A stretch of DNA of 64,000 bases, taken from positions 77,370,981 through 77,434,980 of the forward strand of contig OX344762.1 in NCBI GenBank assembly GCA_947034895.1, given 5' to 3'. The notes under the pieces were generated by a model. The model was not told the DNA's origin. It saw nothing but the letters and a program-made list of their open reading frames with translations, and did no database searches. The stretch is from Rhytidiadelphus loreus. Lineage: Eukaryota > Streptophyta > Bryopsida > Hypnales > Hylocomiaceae. Below are positions 26,416-38,736 of the stretch, piece by piece (position 1 is the first letter of the stretch; every line of letters begins with the position of its first letter). The translations under genes and the position numbers were made by a program.

Positions 26416-27114
26416 ATGGCTGCAATGATGTCGCAGATGACTTCCGCTGCCAGCTTGGCTGGTGGTCTTACTGCCCTTGCACCTGCGAATAGCCGGCTCA
26501 ATGCGAAAGTGCGGGTGGTGGCAGCGCCCAGACTGGCTACGTCGCTAGCAGGCCGAGTGCGATGCGAGGCCGGCAAGGGACTCCGCGAGACCATTGACGA
26601 GAACACCAAGAAAGAGATCACGGAGGGAGACATCAAGAGCAACATGCAGAACAACGAGTCGGAGCAGCGATCCTACTTCGGTGCGAAGCCCACGCCGGGA
26701 TTTGACCAGGCCGTCGGGTTCACCCCCCGCCCGGAGATCGAGCGTCGTCCCGAGACGGGGGACAAGTCGTTCTGGAGCGTGTTCGCGTTCGACGGCGCGG
26801 CGCCAGAGACCATCAACGGACGTCTGGCCATGCTGGGCATGGTTTGGGCGTTTGTGGCGGAGAAGGCGACGGGTCTGACGGTGGTGGAGCAATTGTTCAA
26901 CCCGTCCACGAGTGGTCTGGTGTTCTTCGTGGGCGCCGTGCAGCTGTTCACGTACGCGTCGCTGGTGCCCATCGTGAACGGCGAGTCGACTGACGCGCGC
27001 AGCTTCGGCCCGTTCACAGCGCAGGCGGAGCGTTGGAACGGTCGATTGGCGATGCTGGGATTCTTCTCGCTGGTGCTCACGGAGGTCATCCGACAGGTCC
27101 CCGTCTTCCACTGA
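26416..27114 (+). CDS. ELIP: Early light-induced protein, copy 1
   Basis: Single-exon gene for a 232-residue thylakoid protein of the chlorophyll a/b-binding superfamily. ELIPs bind pigments and protect the photosynthetic apparatus during high light, cold or drying. The first ~50 residues, rich in Ala, Ser and basic residues, look like a chloroplast transit peptide. Helix 1 carries ETINGRLAMLG, the second membrane segment lies around SGLVFFVGAVQLFTYASL, and helix 3 carries ERWNGRLAMLG. The two ExxNGR motifs are the family's chlorophyll-ligand and inter-helix salt-bridge signature. The ATG at 26416 is preferred; upstream in-frame codons to 26344 contain no ATG and would depend on a TTG start. 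Coding GC is far above the flanks. ELIP2 at 39801 is nearly identical. Confidence 0.93.
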   Translation: MAAMMSQMTSAASLAGGLTALAPANSRLNAKVRVVAAPRLATSLAGRVRCEAGKGLRETIDENTKKEITEGDIKSNMQNNESEQRSYFGAKPTPGFDQAVGFTPRPEIERRPETGDKSFWSVFAFDGAAPETINGRLAMLGMVWAFVAEKATGLTVVEQLFNPSTSGLVFFVGAVQLFTYASLVPIVNGESTDARSFGPFTAQAERWNGRLAMLGFFSLVLTEVIRQVPVFH

Positions 27115-27600
27115 GTATTTTAGAGTATCCTGATTGCTGCCGAGCCCTTGTAATTATACATTGAGGTCTGTTAATTTGTAGCCGCGGAGCAGCTAGCTAG
27201 CCAGCAGCGAATGATCTCCTTCAAATTCGAATGTACACTACAATTTTGACGTTCTTGATATAATTGGACATTCTGCTTTTTCAATTGATCCTGCTTGCAT
27301 ATATGTAGAATGATTGTATCTCGGTTTGTGAATGATTTTATGTGGTGCGTTAGTTTATCTCATATTGTGGTGTGTTCTTGAGAGTGTCATTTTTCTTTGG
27401 ATAATTGTGCACTCGATTTCGGAAAATAATGAAGTTGTTTCACAATGTACACAAGATCGGTGCTGTTCCATTTTATACTAATGACTTCTTGCAATCTCGT
27501 ATCCGTATTCTTACGCAAAAGTCCAGAGCTATTCTCTTCAACATGCTATTTCTTCTCCATGATTTTTTTGTATTTTTACGGTATGAAAATTCTTCATAGA
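27115..27600 (+). repeat. 3' flank of ELIP1, duplicated after ELIP2
   Basis: Contains the ELIP1 3' untranslated region. It aligns to 40503-40975 after ELIP2, for example CTGATTGCTGCCGAGCCCTT at the start of both. Similarity decreases steadily with distance from the stop codon, and indels appear. Confidence 0.75.
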
Positions 27601-27816
27601 TAATTACATTTTGGGAATGAATTTGTGAGGCAGAGCTAGTGTGCGCAAGCTCAAAATGAAGGAAATAGAAACTATGATTAAAAGTTGGAAGATCTTGGTT
27701 AGAACATTCTAAATCGGGAGTGCCGGAAAATGCAGTAGACAGATCAAGAATGTATGCTGAGACCACCTAATCGTTTGAAGCAACATACTTTTCTAGATCC
27801 CTGGAATGTTTTGGGG

Positions 27817-28747
27817 TTAACCCCGAAGGAGAAAGTGTCCGTTCAAACATAAGTAAGAAATCTTAGGTAGCTTCCTAGCAAGTCATTTTTGGTCGGATGT
27901 TCATGAAATTTGGACACAATGTGTGAACATGTCCCTCCTTGGTGAATTTTTTTTTTTTATTAGATGTTCAAATAAAAATTTATGATGCACTAAACTTTGG
28001 CAACTTAAGCAATTTGAAAATCTGTTTGGAATCTTTTGCAAAAAAGCTCATCAACTTTTGAAATTTAGCATGCATGTTAGTAATAAAATTTCTCATACAA
28101 TTGTCAAGAAAATAAATAAATTTAATCTTCATATCTCATTCTAAGAGGAGTCAAACTTTGTTAACTATGTTGGGGCAATTTCAAGAAAAAAACATTTTCT
28201 TGAAATTTCAAGTCCTATTATCTTGCAATTTGTGAAGTTAAATTCTTGAATTTTTTTTCACATATTTCAAATGTTTGTCTCTAATTTTGCACAATTTGGT
28301 TTTCAAATAAAAAATTTCCTCATTGTACAAGAATTACCAATTTACTTAATAACCTTGCATTGCAGGCTGATTTTGTGTAAGCTAAACATCTCAGTTGATT
28401 CTAAATTTTTTCATAAATGAACCTAACATCATATACTTATTAATGGTCAAAATCTTCATTTTTGTGTAGAGTAAAAATTTTATACCAAGAGGGCCCGAAG
28501 TCTGTTGACCTTGTTTTGCAAGAATGAAAAAAAGGTTTTTTTCTCACTTCAAACATTATAATCTTTCAATTCGTGTAGTCAAATGGGGCTGAAATGTTTT
28601 CCAGACTTTGGTAAAATTCTTTACTTTAATTTTGACTGGTTGAATTTCAAAAAAAAATTCGATTTTCATTCCTGAATAACATACCCAAACCCCGCAGTTT
28701 TTGACAATGTCTCCATGGAAAAAAAAACTTGCTCATTTAGGGGTTAA
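27817..28747. mobile_element. TTAA-flanked non-coding element I
   Basis: Begins TTAACCCC and ends GGGGTTAA (931 bp); the inverted repeat beyond these bases is weak. Support comes from spacer copy beta, where the sequence left of 27817 and right of 28747 lies nearly adjacent around 43690-43725. No coding frame. Confidence 0.5.
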
Positions 28748-29429
28748 ATGGGACTTCTTGTTCAACTATTACATGAATATTATGAACAAAAGTTAATTAC
28801 CCAATGTTTTGTTTAAACTTTATCTTCAAATTTTTATATTCATGAAAATTTCAATATTTGGTAAGTTTTACCAAAGAAATTTGAAACCAAAAATTCTTTT
28901 TAAAATTGATTTTCCACTAATTATTAGTAATTTTCAGAAGAATTTCATCCCTTCATCTTTAAAATGTCATTTCAGGTTACAATGAATTTTGAAAATTTTG
29001 AAAATTTATTTTTTGAAGTCATTTTTTAACCCCCCAGGACCATTTGTCCCTTTGAAGGACACGTGGGATTTCAGGCAAGTACCTACAATCTCAATTTTTG
29101 TCCTAATTTTTTGAAATTTTTTTGGAAGATAGAAAAATTGATTAGCTTCATAAGATTATTATTATTTTTTCAATTGGTGCCCAAAAACAAAAGTTATGCC
29201 CAAATAAGTTAAAAACAAGGAAAAGGGGGCAAAAATTAAAAATTAAAAATTTTAATTTAAAAAAAAAATCTCATAGATTTGATTCATTCCATTTGGATTT
29301 GTTATGAGAAAGTTATGGACAATCTTGTTTTTTGGGCAATTAGAACACCTTCTTAAAGAAATAACTTGTAGAATTCATTTCTGAATACAATTTGTACAAT
29401 TTTTCAAGAAAAAAAGCTCGAGAAAAAAA

Positions 29430-29763
29430 GCATTAGAAGGGATTCAGCCTCTTTGGAGGGCTGTGAGTTCCCTTGGTTTGGGAACAACCCCCCAGCAGTC
29501 TCCAGCAGTTCGCAGCAGTTCGCAGGTGTTGCCTGACGTGGCAAGGCGACTGCCACGTCATTTTTTTTTTTTTTTAAATTCAAAAAAAAATAAAAAATTC
29601 AACTCAATCTTTTCGTTTTAAAATTTTGAAAAAAAAAAAAAAAAAAATTCGAAAAAATTTGAAAAAAAAAAATCTGACAGTGGCCGTTCCTGGACTATTG
29701 GGGGAACAGCACCGGGAACAGGCCTGAAGCGGCCCTCCCGACCCCCCAAATATCATCTAATGC
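29430..29763. mobile_element. GCATTAG-ended element family C, copy C1
   Basis: Starts GCATTAGAAGGGATTCAGCC and ends ATATCATCTAATGC. It contains GACGTGGC words and homopolymer A/T tracts, is GC-richer than its host, and interrupts B1. No coding frame. Confidence 0.55.
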
Positions 29764-29896
29764 TCCACACGGTTTAGTTTTCTTTTTAGAACAATCTGAC
29801 CATTGGGATTAGTGCATTTTAATTCCATTTTAGAGATTTTTTAAATAATTTAGATTTTCCTTCTATTTCATACCCACTTCTACTTAACAATTTTTT

Positions 29897-31066
29897 GTCA
29901 CAGAGATCAATTTTTGTAATTTAAACTATACACCTCAATTAAAAGGGTATATGATGTGGGACTATTTTCCTTAAATATTGCATTTAAAATGACCATATTT
30001 TTACATAAAAAGCTACAAGGGGCATATTTTCAATACCCTATGGTTTTTATAAATTCATTCATGTGGTTTTCTTAGTGGGGCTATCTTATATATAAAATTT
30101 AAGTGTTCATTTTTCCCCGCTCCCACCTTTCTTCATAATTTTTCCATGTTCTGTCAATTTGGACAAACAAGTTGTCGACATGCTGTCTAGGCCATCCAAA
30201 AATTATTTATTTATTTATTTGACGAGAACAACTTGTCCATCAGCTTGAATGGACAGCCGTCTTAGATATAGATATGAATTAACAATGAACCTTTGAAACA
30301 ATGCCAATTTGATAGAAGTCCACCAAATTTTTAAAAACATGAGGTGCATTCTTTGCACCTAAAGATATTTACTCCTATAAATATAGTAAAATATTTTGAA
30401 CGGTACAAACTACAAATGGGGTTGATTCCACTTTAAAACTACTAGGCAATTGTACAATATAACTATGTAAGATAGAATAAAGAAACATGTGACAACAATG
30501 ACTCCACCAAAGATAGGCATTGCCACGCACACCCTACCCATTCGCCTAGTGTTATATCCAAACTACAATGGCATAAAATGTCAACTATATCGTTTGCATT
30601 TTACATATCCTTGCCAATAAAAAAATGTAAAGTTAGATTCGTAGTTCAAATATAAAATTCAAAATTCTTTTTCAACATATAAGAAGTTCTTTCATTGTAC
30701 CTTTAGGGCCACGTAGTCCAAGTTGGTGTTCAACTCCACCAACTTCAAATATTTCAAAAATCCAACATAGACAACAGCCACTATGCTAGGCCAGATAAAA
30801 GTGATGGCACCCATACTGTGCCGCACATTGAACTAGTGTTCAACCTCAATTGAAAAAATCCTCTGAAGAAAACAACAAACTGAAAGACACAAATAAAACC
30901 TATAATGTTCACAAAGTGATTTCACTCACTCCTTTTTATTTCAGAATACGATCAATGAAACTCTTTATAGACTCCTCAAGATGCTCAATGGTCTCACAGG
31001 CTCCTCACAGGGCTCAATGGTGATAACAACCGAGTGAAGCAAGAACCAAGTCTACATCCATCAACC
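29897..31066. other. Non-coding part of a 2.3-kb insertion in B1
   Basis: This stretch and K together are absent from the equivalent point of B2 (near 37260). I find no open frame or inverted repeat in this first half and cannot classify it. Confidence 0.4.
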
Positions 31067-32239
31067 TTGGGGAGACCACTATAAAGTTCTTAGAAAACTA
31101 CATGAGTTAAAAGATAGGGTCCATTTAATTTGAAGTGAAAAAATATTTAATCTTGACGGATGTTGGGGTTGCTATGTCTTGTGATTTAGCGGTGGAAGCA
31201 CCAAGGTGGCGAAATGATCATTTGTGAAGGTATCAATTTTGCAAATGTGAAGACCTACAATAAAGGCTTTTACATTTTTTATGAGCTAGTTTTTGCAATG
31301 CTCATTGACTTCATGATCAATTGCTACCATCTTTGTTGTTGGGAGTGTTTTGAAGTTAGGATCATGCAACAATTATATAGGATCCCTACATTGTATGAGT
31401 TTGCTCATCTTGCCAACATCCCAATTGCCAACCTTCCAGATTACATCTAGGACATCCCTTCACCTACTGACCATCTAGCCTACATCTAAGGCATCCTTTT
31501 GACAGCCACCAGCCTAGTTACCAATCCCAATTGTTTTGACCATACGACAATTAGTGCAAATCATGGAGTGGTTGGAAATGGTGCAAGAATGAGTTCACAA
31601 TGACAACCATCCTTAGTGGATTGGCCCTGAGTGTTGGTCTCCTATTGAGGATTGCCAACTCTAATAGACAAAATAATACCTTGTCAACAATTAGTATGGT
31701 AGAATCGTAGTTTGTCCTTGTGAAACATCATAGTATATTTGCCCTTTGACTTCAAAGAATGTTTTCATATTTTCTCTTGTTGATGTCTTCTAGTTGTTGC
31801 GGCAAGACTTCTGCGATAGAAGAAAACAGAAAATAATATAGAAACATCCATTGTGGTACCTCAACCTTCACAATTTCAATGTCAACTTTGTGCTATGGAT
31901 GCCTGAGGAGATCACTATCAAGTTTTTAGTCTCACGATTTCAATCATCGGTCTAACGGACGTCTAGACATGACGTAATATTGAAAATCATGGTCCACATC
32001 TATACTCATCGTACTATGAAAATTTTGCATAGTCCCTATCTATCAAGGCTAACTTATTAATAAAAATTCCTACTATATAATGTTTTTACACAACCTAATT
32101 TATATGTATTAGAGTATGTAGCATTTTATGGATCATATCATAGCCCTACTTATTATATAAAAAAATTCCACTTCAAATTAAATGAACCCTATCTTTAAAC
32201 TCAAGTAGTTTTCTAAAAACATTATAGTGATCTCCCCAG
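31067..32239. mobile_element. Element K with inverted repeats of about 75 bp
   Basis: Left arm 31067-31142 and right arm about 32160-32239 are reverse complements with few mismatches; outer ends read CTTGGGGAGACCACTATAA and, inverted, CCTGGGGAGATCACTATAA. An internal frame (31214-31450, about 78 codons if started at ATG) is not recognisable and is probably not a gene. No clear target-site duplication, so superfamily is open. Confidence 0.65.
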
Positions 32240-32424
32240 GAATTTTTTATAGAATGAAAATTAAGTTTTTTTTAATTAGTTTTAATTTTTCTAAACCCTC
32301 AAATCAATTCTCCACCATAAAGATTTAAAGCTCAAAACTTTGTAGTGCAAAAAATTTAATTTAAGAAGGTTCAAAGTCAAATAATCTAGTCTCGTAATAT
32401 ACTAAAAAACTTATTTTTTTCACT

Positions 32425-33354
32425 TCAACCCTTAGAGGACCGTCACTATTCTTCCACCTAAAACGCTCCAAAACTGCCATTTCTAGTACAAGTACCAAAA
32501 TTTTGGATTTTTTTTTTGACATATCTAACCGTAGGATCTTGTATTATATAGTATAAAAAACATGTGGTAAAAATTTCAGACATTTCCACCGGGTGGATTG
32601 AAAGATATAAGCATTCAAATGAACTAAAATCATTTATTTGACCCTGCGAAAAGCAGGGCAGCTACACTTCACAAGCTCACATTTCTATGAAAAAATGACC
32701 TAAATGGTGGTGCTTCTTTTGATTCGTTTTCCTAGACAAGTTGGCCACATGCTTGAAAATTTTCAGATCATTTGGAATAGTACAACATATAGGAAAAAAA
32801 TAATAAGTAGGTAGTAGTAGAGAATGATTAAAAATACTAAATTATTTACGATTTAAATATGGAATTGAAAATTTCCAATCCCAATGGTCGAAATGTTGTA
32901 ATAATGTATCTACGTCCTACAATTTTATTTTTGTCCCAAAATATTGAAAATTGGGTAAGATAAAAGGATTCCAAAGTTTATTTTAGAGTAGGAAATCCAA
33001 AACTGCCCGCAAACAAAAAATCCTCATAACTTTAGACTCATTGATCAAAATGGAATGATTAAAAGCTTTTCGTGTATATAAAACTCTAGAAAATCAATTC
33101 CAAATTTTTGTTTCTGAAAAAAGTGATTTTTTCTGATCTGCCCAAACTGCCCGGTTGGAAAAAAAAGTAACATATTAGGCTATAACTTTTGACTCGTATT
33201 TCCAAATATCATGAAATTTGGTGCATATGAAAGATCTTCCTTGCCCCCACATTCTATTAAAATTTCAGCCCCAAATATGAAAATCTCCGCTTGTAGGTAC
33301 CTGCCCAAAATTTCTATACAGCCAAAAATGACAGTCCGGTCCTTTAGGGGTTAA
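32425..33354 (+). mobile_element. TTAA element family A, copy A1
   Basis: A 930-bp non-coding element with ends CCCTTAGAGGACCG and CGGTCCTTTAGGGG, flanked by TCAA at the left and TTAA at the right. It interrupts B1 at a site that in uninterrupted B2 reads CTTTAAACAC (about 37433). Nearly identical along its length to A2 at 52551. Confidence 0.8.
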
Positions 33355-34347
33355 ACACAAATATCTTGCAATCTATGCAATCAAAATTTCTGGAATTTTT
33401 TTCACACATTCTCATACTAGTTAGGTGTAATATCCTATTGTTAAATGTGAAAAAAAATATATTTTTAAATATTTTTTACTCTTTCCTATAGAAATAGCAG
33501 GTTTTGTGTGTTTTTTGGCAAAAAAAAAGGCCTTGGTCCTTTAGGGGTTAAGCCCAATGATTCTTTGAACTATAAAAGTTCATTTTTAAGTTTAAAAACA
33601 AAATTGTATTCTCAAGCTACAAAATATTTATAAAGTTTTGTTTTCAAAATATACATTGTTTGTGCCAACGTTAAAGAACTAACAAAAATATCATTTAGAA
33701 AGATGAAAAAGTGTTTCATGTTTCAAAGTGTATGGGACATGTGGCATTTATTCATTACTCAAGCTTTGAACTTTTACTCCGTAATCCCTAAATATACAAG
33801 GTCTTCAGTAGACAAACTTAATTAGTTTATTATGAAACCAATTTTTTTGAAAGGGAATACAAAAGTGGAACAAGGTCCAATGCATTATGAACCAAAATTA
33901 TGAACTAATGAAATCATTTTTGTATAAATATAAAAGTAGGGCAGCTGTATTTCATCTATAAATCACTTATTAGATATCATCAAGAATTGGTTACATTATA
34001 AATGAATTCTTCAACTTGCATTTTTGTTGAGAACGTTAATTTCAAAAAAATTGGTGATATTTCAATACTTTGTCACCTTTAACAACACCTGTTCTAAAAT
34101 ATAAATCTACATGAGTCCTAGATTTAGACTTTTTATGTACATGTATGTTACAATTTTTGGTATTGGAATCATGCCACTTTAACAAATTTGATGTTAGAGT
34201 TGGTAACTTAGTATTGGATATGGAGACAATGGTTATATCAAATATTGATAAATTCAATGTTTCTTGAGAATTTATTAAGTATCAGGTGTCTTGATGATTT
34301 TTAATTGAGTATAGCCACAACAAAGATGAAACAAATATTCAATCATA

Positions 34348-35323
34348 GGGTCATTGCAAGAAACACCTTCCATTTTTTGTAGCGTTTGACAAAATCTACA
34401 TTTTAGCCTCGAAGTACTATGAGTACTACGTAGCAAAACAATCTTAGCCGTTGATTGTTAAATTTGGTGGCTAAAAGTATTGTTATAAAGACTACTTGTG
34501 AGTACTAAAACATTACTATGGGGAAAAAAAGACAAATTGTCACAAAAAAATAGACTCAATGAGTTATAAATTATAATAAATAGAAAATTATGAAAAAAAA
34601 ACTTCTAAAAATAAGCCATTTGTGAAGACTTAATTGGTGATCAAATTTCACCAAAGAAATGAAGCATTAGTGGAGATTTCAGCTACTAAGAAGATTGTTT
34701 CAGGGTTGTTCTCCATTGCTAGAACCAATCTTGTACAATCAAAATATAATAATATAAAAAAATTAATTAATTTTAAAAAAATTTAAAATATTATTATTTA
34801 ATTAAAATTATATTAAAAAATTATATATGACGTGGCCGTCTCTTGGCCTTGTCAGATCAGCGTTCCCACATCGTTCCCGCAATTCCCACAGTCCGGGAAC
34901 TCACAGTCTCTTAAAACATAGAAATCTCACCATCTTCAATGTTCAGGAATGTTTGTGTAAGGAAGTCCTATTTCCATGGACCTAGAGGACATAAAATAGA
35001 ATATTTTTAAATTCCCCTTGATAAGCATATGCCCACCTAGTATAGGAATAGACTACCAAAATTCAACTCAAAATCATTCAATTTGGGTACACTGAATGTA
35101 GTAAAAACCCTAAACCTCAAAGTGCGACAAATTCACAAAATTGACTTTTTAATATAAAACGATTTTTAAAATTTCTAAAAAATAATTGATCTAAGACCAT
35201 CAAGTCACACATCTCTAATAAAAATTTCATGTTTATTGGACTTGTGCTTCAAAAGTTATAGTGGATGATAACATCACTCCAATTATGACAGAAAATAGGA
35301 CAAGTGTTTCTTGCAATGACTCC
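34348..35323 (+). mobile_element. Family D element, copy 2, with C2 nested inside
   Basis: Left end GGGTCATTGCAAGAAACACC; right end, inverted, GGAGTCATTGCAAGAAACAC. The left third holds the family's AGTACT-rich cluster and a CCGTTGATTGTT word. It is 976 bp against about 730 bp for D1 and D3; the excess is the nested C2. Confidence 0.7.
34664..34941. mobile_element. Family C element, copy C2, inside D2
   Basis: Starts GCATTAGTGGAGATTTCAGC; the right end reads GAAATCTCACC. It shares a GACGTGGC word and GGGAACTCACAG (inverse of C1's CTGTGAGTTCCC) with C1. The right boundary is approximate. Confidence 0.5.
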
Positions 35324-35517
35324 GCAGTCATATTAGGATCTTTGAATTTTTTAACAAAAATATGAACAAAATTTATATATATCAAATACAAAAAATTATT
35401 TTTATTAAAATTACCATGTGTGTATATTATAATATGAGGAATTTTATAGAGGACAATTTCATGGTTTAGACTACACAGTTTGAAATGTACACTTGTCCTA
35501 GATGGTACTTTCACGAT

Positions 35518-36651
35518 TTAACCCCTCATCGCTTGAAGTCCAAACGAGGTCAAAAACACTGTTGCTTTTGAAGTGTTGTAAATTTATATGTCGCTAAGTT
35601 ATAGAAATCTTAACTATACAATATTGTAGTGAACATGTTGTAGATGACACAGAAAAAAATTGAAGACATTTGACTGCATGGATTGAAAGATTATACTGTT
35701 TTAGTGTTAAAAAAAGATGCTGAAATTTTCCTAAAAACACATTTGGAGGTGAAATTCGACTTCTAAACCTACTCAAATGAAAAAACTTGAGACTATAAAG
35801 TGATTTGAAATCAACATTTAAACACATTGGTGAAAAAAATATCATTCAATTGACTCAATGTGTCTGCAAAACAGATTTGAAATGTCAAAAAATAGCATGA
35901 AAAGTTGCAAAATACACCATGTAAGGCTAAATCTCCTTCACTAAAAAGCATCTCAGTCATTCATTATTTTTTGGATTCATGTGAAATTTTAGACACACAA
36001 ACTAGACTAGTATGTTCAACTTTCACAAAATTTTTTTATTGAAAATGGACACCGTATGAAGAAGTTACAAGCCGCCGAATTTCACTGTAATCCGAAAATG
36101 GCTGGATTTTAAATTTTGAATTGCTCCCAAACATTCAAAGAAGCTTGTATTGACATGAAAATTTTACCACAATAACTAGACTAAAAGGAGAACATAACCC
36201 AATGTATTTTATTGAAAACGAACATTGTATGAAGGAGATACACCCCTCCTGAAGATTCAGCCATCAAATGCAGATTCCGCAGATGTCAATAAACACCTCA
36301 TATGCCCAGTTTGGACAAAATTTGAGTAAGTTATGGCCATTCGAAAATTCCAGTTTTCCAATATGTGGTGCAGATCAGCTCGAACCGCGCTGATTTGCAT
36401 ACTCCCAAAATCATGGAATTCTCCCAAAATAACGAATATCGTGTTAATTCAAATTGAACCTGTGAACTCTGATTGGCTCCCATTTAATTTGTAAATCTTG
36501 GATTGATTTGAAAATTTTACCACACAAACTAGAAGAGAGAGCGCAACTTTACCAATAAGTTTTATTGAATTCGAATATCGGATGCAAAAGTTACAACACT
36601 TTGAATTATACATGAGGACACTTTTTGTCCCCTCAGGCGATGACGGGTTAA
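35518..36651 (+). mobile_element. TTAA element family G
   Basis: Left end TTAACCCCTCATCGCTTGA; right end, inverted, TTAACCCGTCATCGCCTGA. Length 1134 bp, no coding frame. It is related to element F (49470): both contain GAAAGATTATA in a similar context, and it supplies the empty target for the insertion of E in F. Confidence 0.7.
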
Positions 36652-36689
36652 ACCACGCAATATGAAAATGGTGTATGGAATCTAAAATT

Positions 36690-37631
36690 TTAACCCCTAA
36701 TGGACCATTGCCCCTTTAGGGGACAAATGCGCTTCTGGGCAGGTACCTACGGGCTGAAATTTTCTCTTAATTTTTTGAATTTTTTTTTGGAGGTAGAAAA
36801 GTTGATTAGCTTCGTGGGAATACAATTTTTTTCAAAATCGGTGCCCGGGAACAATAGTTATGACCAAATAAGCTCAAATGAGGGGACAACGGGCAGCTCG
36901 GGCAGCCCAAAAAAATGGACAAAAATTTGAATTTTCTTTTTAATAATATTTTTTTCTCATAGATTATATTTTTTTCTATTTGGAAAGCTTTGATTCATTT
37001 CATTTGGATATGTTATGAAAAAGTTATGGACATTCTTGTTTTTCAGGCAATTAGAGCATCTTTTTGAAAAAAATAACTTGTAGGACTCATTTCTGAATGC
37101 AATTTTTCAAAATTTTCAATTTCTTTTTTTTGCATGGTCTGATTTACTTGCTAGAACAATCTCGCCATTGGGATTAGTGCATTTTAATTCCATCTAAAAT
37201 ATATGAATATTTTAGATTTTCCTTCTATCTGAATACCTACATCTACTTAACAATTTTTTTAAGAATGATATTTAATTTTTTTCTTTTTTCTTTTTTACCT
37301 AGACTCTCAACCCAATTCTCTACTATAAAGATTTAAAGCTCAGAACTTTGTAGAGCAAAAATTTTAAGTTAAAATTGTTCAAAGTCAAAAAATCTAGTCC
37401 CGCAATGTGCTGAAAAACTTGTTTTTTCCACTTTAAACACAGATATCTTGCAATCTGAGCGGTCAAAAATTTTGAAATTTTTTCCACACACTCTCATACT
37501 AGTTAGGTGTAAGATCCTATGGTTAGATATGAAAGAAAAACAATGTTTTAATTTTTCTTACTCCTTGCTATAGGTATGGCAGTTTTGAGTGTTTTCTGGC
37601 AGAAAAAAGGCCTTGATCTTTCAGGGGTTAA
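36690..37631 (+). mobile_element. TTAA element family B, uninterrupted copy B2
   Basis: Left end TTAACCCCTAATGGACCATT; right end, inverted, TTAACCCCTGAAAGATCAAG. Length 942 bp. It is the reference copy against which the insertions in B1 can be read. Non-coding. Confidence 0.75.
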
Positions 37632-37643
37632 TGAAATTCCCTA

Positions 37644-38736
37644 TTAACCCTAAACCGCCCAAGGGGACAGATTCTGGCCTCTGCGAGTTTTGAAACTCCA
37701 AAAACACAACTATAGTGACTCGCCCCAGCACGCCCAAATTCGACAAAGTGTAGAGGGTTAAATTTGGAGTTGTGCCGAACTCTACTTGCACAGATCTCGG
37801 TGCAAGAATGTTCATAATTCTTATCGTAATGAAAAATACTAAAATGGAGGATGCGGCAGTTAGCCTGGAGTTCACAAAGTTGACCGGTGCTCGCCGGTCA
37901 TAGACCGTTGGCCTTGCATCCGAAGTTGGAAGAGGGAACAAAGTCGTTGTCTCGACTATTTAGGGTTTCGCAGAAGTGAGCCGCTGCTGGTGAACGTAGT
38001 GTACCTGATTTCGCCTAGAGAGTGGTGACCGGGACTTGTAAATTGTTGCCAGACGAGTGCACAATTTTGTGAACATTGGTTGTATATCAACACCTTGTGC
38101 AATTTTGAACCCAATTTTGTGGAACTCAATTTCTCCCGTTGAAATCTTCCAGCGTACTAGTTTTTCAGTCTTGTATGTTTGCTAATTGCCGTTGTGTATG
38201 GAAATTGTGAAAGAATTGAATCTTGAAAGAATTGCCGCAACTGCGTGCAACGGCCTTGTCGTTGCTCCAATTCTCATCGGACACCGACAGTACCCGTCAC
38301 GATGCCCTCCTTCCCAGTTTGGGCCGGTCAACCGCAGACAGCAACTTGCATTCGAAGTCTTCCCGTCTATCCATTTCAAAATCATAAGCGCCAATTTTTT
38401 GTGCATATACTCGCTTCTCTTGAGTCATCCAACTCTTTGGGTGATGGGCAGTAATCGAACTCATAGTTGTCCACAATCGGTGAAAATCTCCACATAGAGC
38501 TCAGAAACTACGGTCCATTGGACCTCTGTGCGCTTTGAGAAGTGGTCAAATTCTCCTACCAATTCTGTTCAATTCCCAATTCAAAATTGGCCCCAGCATC
38601 GCCCCGCCCTTCACAGTCAAACCCAACGACGAATTCAAAAAATTTGATGAAGATCGCTTTGGAGCTGCGATTGCCAACTCTCTGACACAGGGAATGTGTC
38701 GTTCAAGGAACCAGGGTCTGGGCGGTTAAGGGTTAA
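37644..38736. mobile_element. TTAA element H with GC-richer internal sequence
   Basis: Left end TTAACCCTAAACCGCCCA; right end, inverted, TTAACCCTTAACCGCCCA, so the inverted repeat is long and nearly perfect. The 1.09-kb interior is clearly richer in G and C than neighbouring elements and resembles genic sequence. Its frames (for example 106 codons on the minus strand to 37941) match nothing I recognise. It may carry captured host DNA. Confidence 0.65.

Larger units (their letters stand above)
29026..33551 (+). mobile_element. TTAA element family B, copy B1, split by nested insertions
   Basis: Left end TTAACCCCCCAGGACCATTT, right end CTTGGTCCTTTAGGGGTTAA. The pieces 29030-29429, 29764-29896, about 32240-32424 and 33355-33551 align in order to the uninterrupted 942-bp copy B2 (36690-37631). 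Between them lie C1 (29430-29763), a 2.3-kb insertion that contains K, and A1 (32425-33354). Non-coding throughout. Confidence 0.7.
27601..34347 (+). repeat. Spacer repeat copy alpha (interrupted by insertions)
   Basis: AT-rich non-coding spacer after ELIP1. Its uninterrupted parts (about 27601-27816, 28748-29025 and 33552-34300) match, in the same order, the spacer after ELIP2 (about 43500-46250). Anchors: ATACTTTTC at 27785 and 43689; TTTTACCAA at 28866 and 43847; TTCTTTGAAC at about 33562 and 44010; CAAGCTTTGAACTTTT at 33760 and 46049. The gaps in alpha are transposon I and transposon B1. No coding potential. Confidence 0.6.

Noticed and set aside
26545..27111. 188-codon minus-strand frame opposite ELIP1 (and its twin at 39933-40499)
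   Set aside because: A by-product of the high GC content of the ELIP coding strand. It is Arg/His-rich with no recognisable domain, and its conservation is explained by the ELIP itself.
31214..31450. 78-codon frame inside element K
   Set aside because: No homology recognised and composition like surrounding non-coding DNA.
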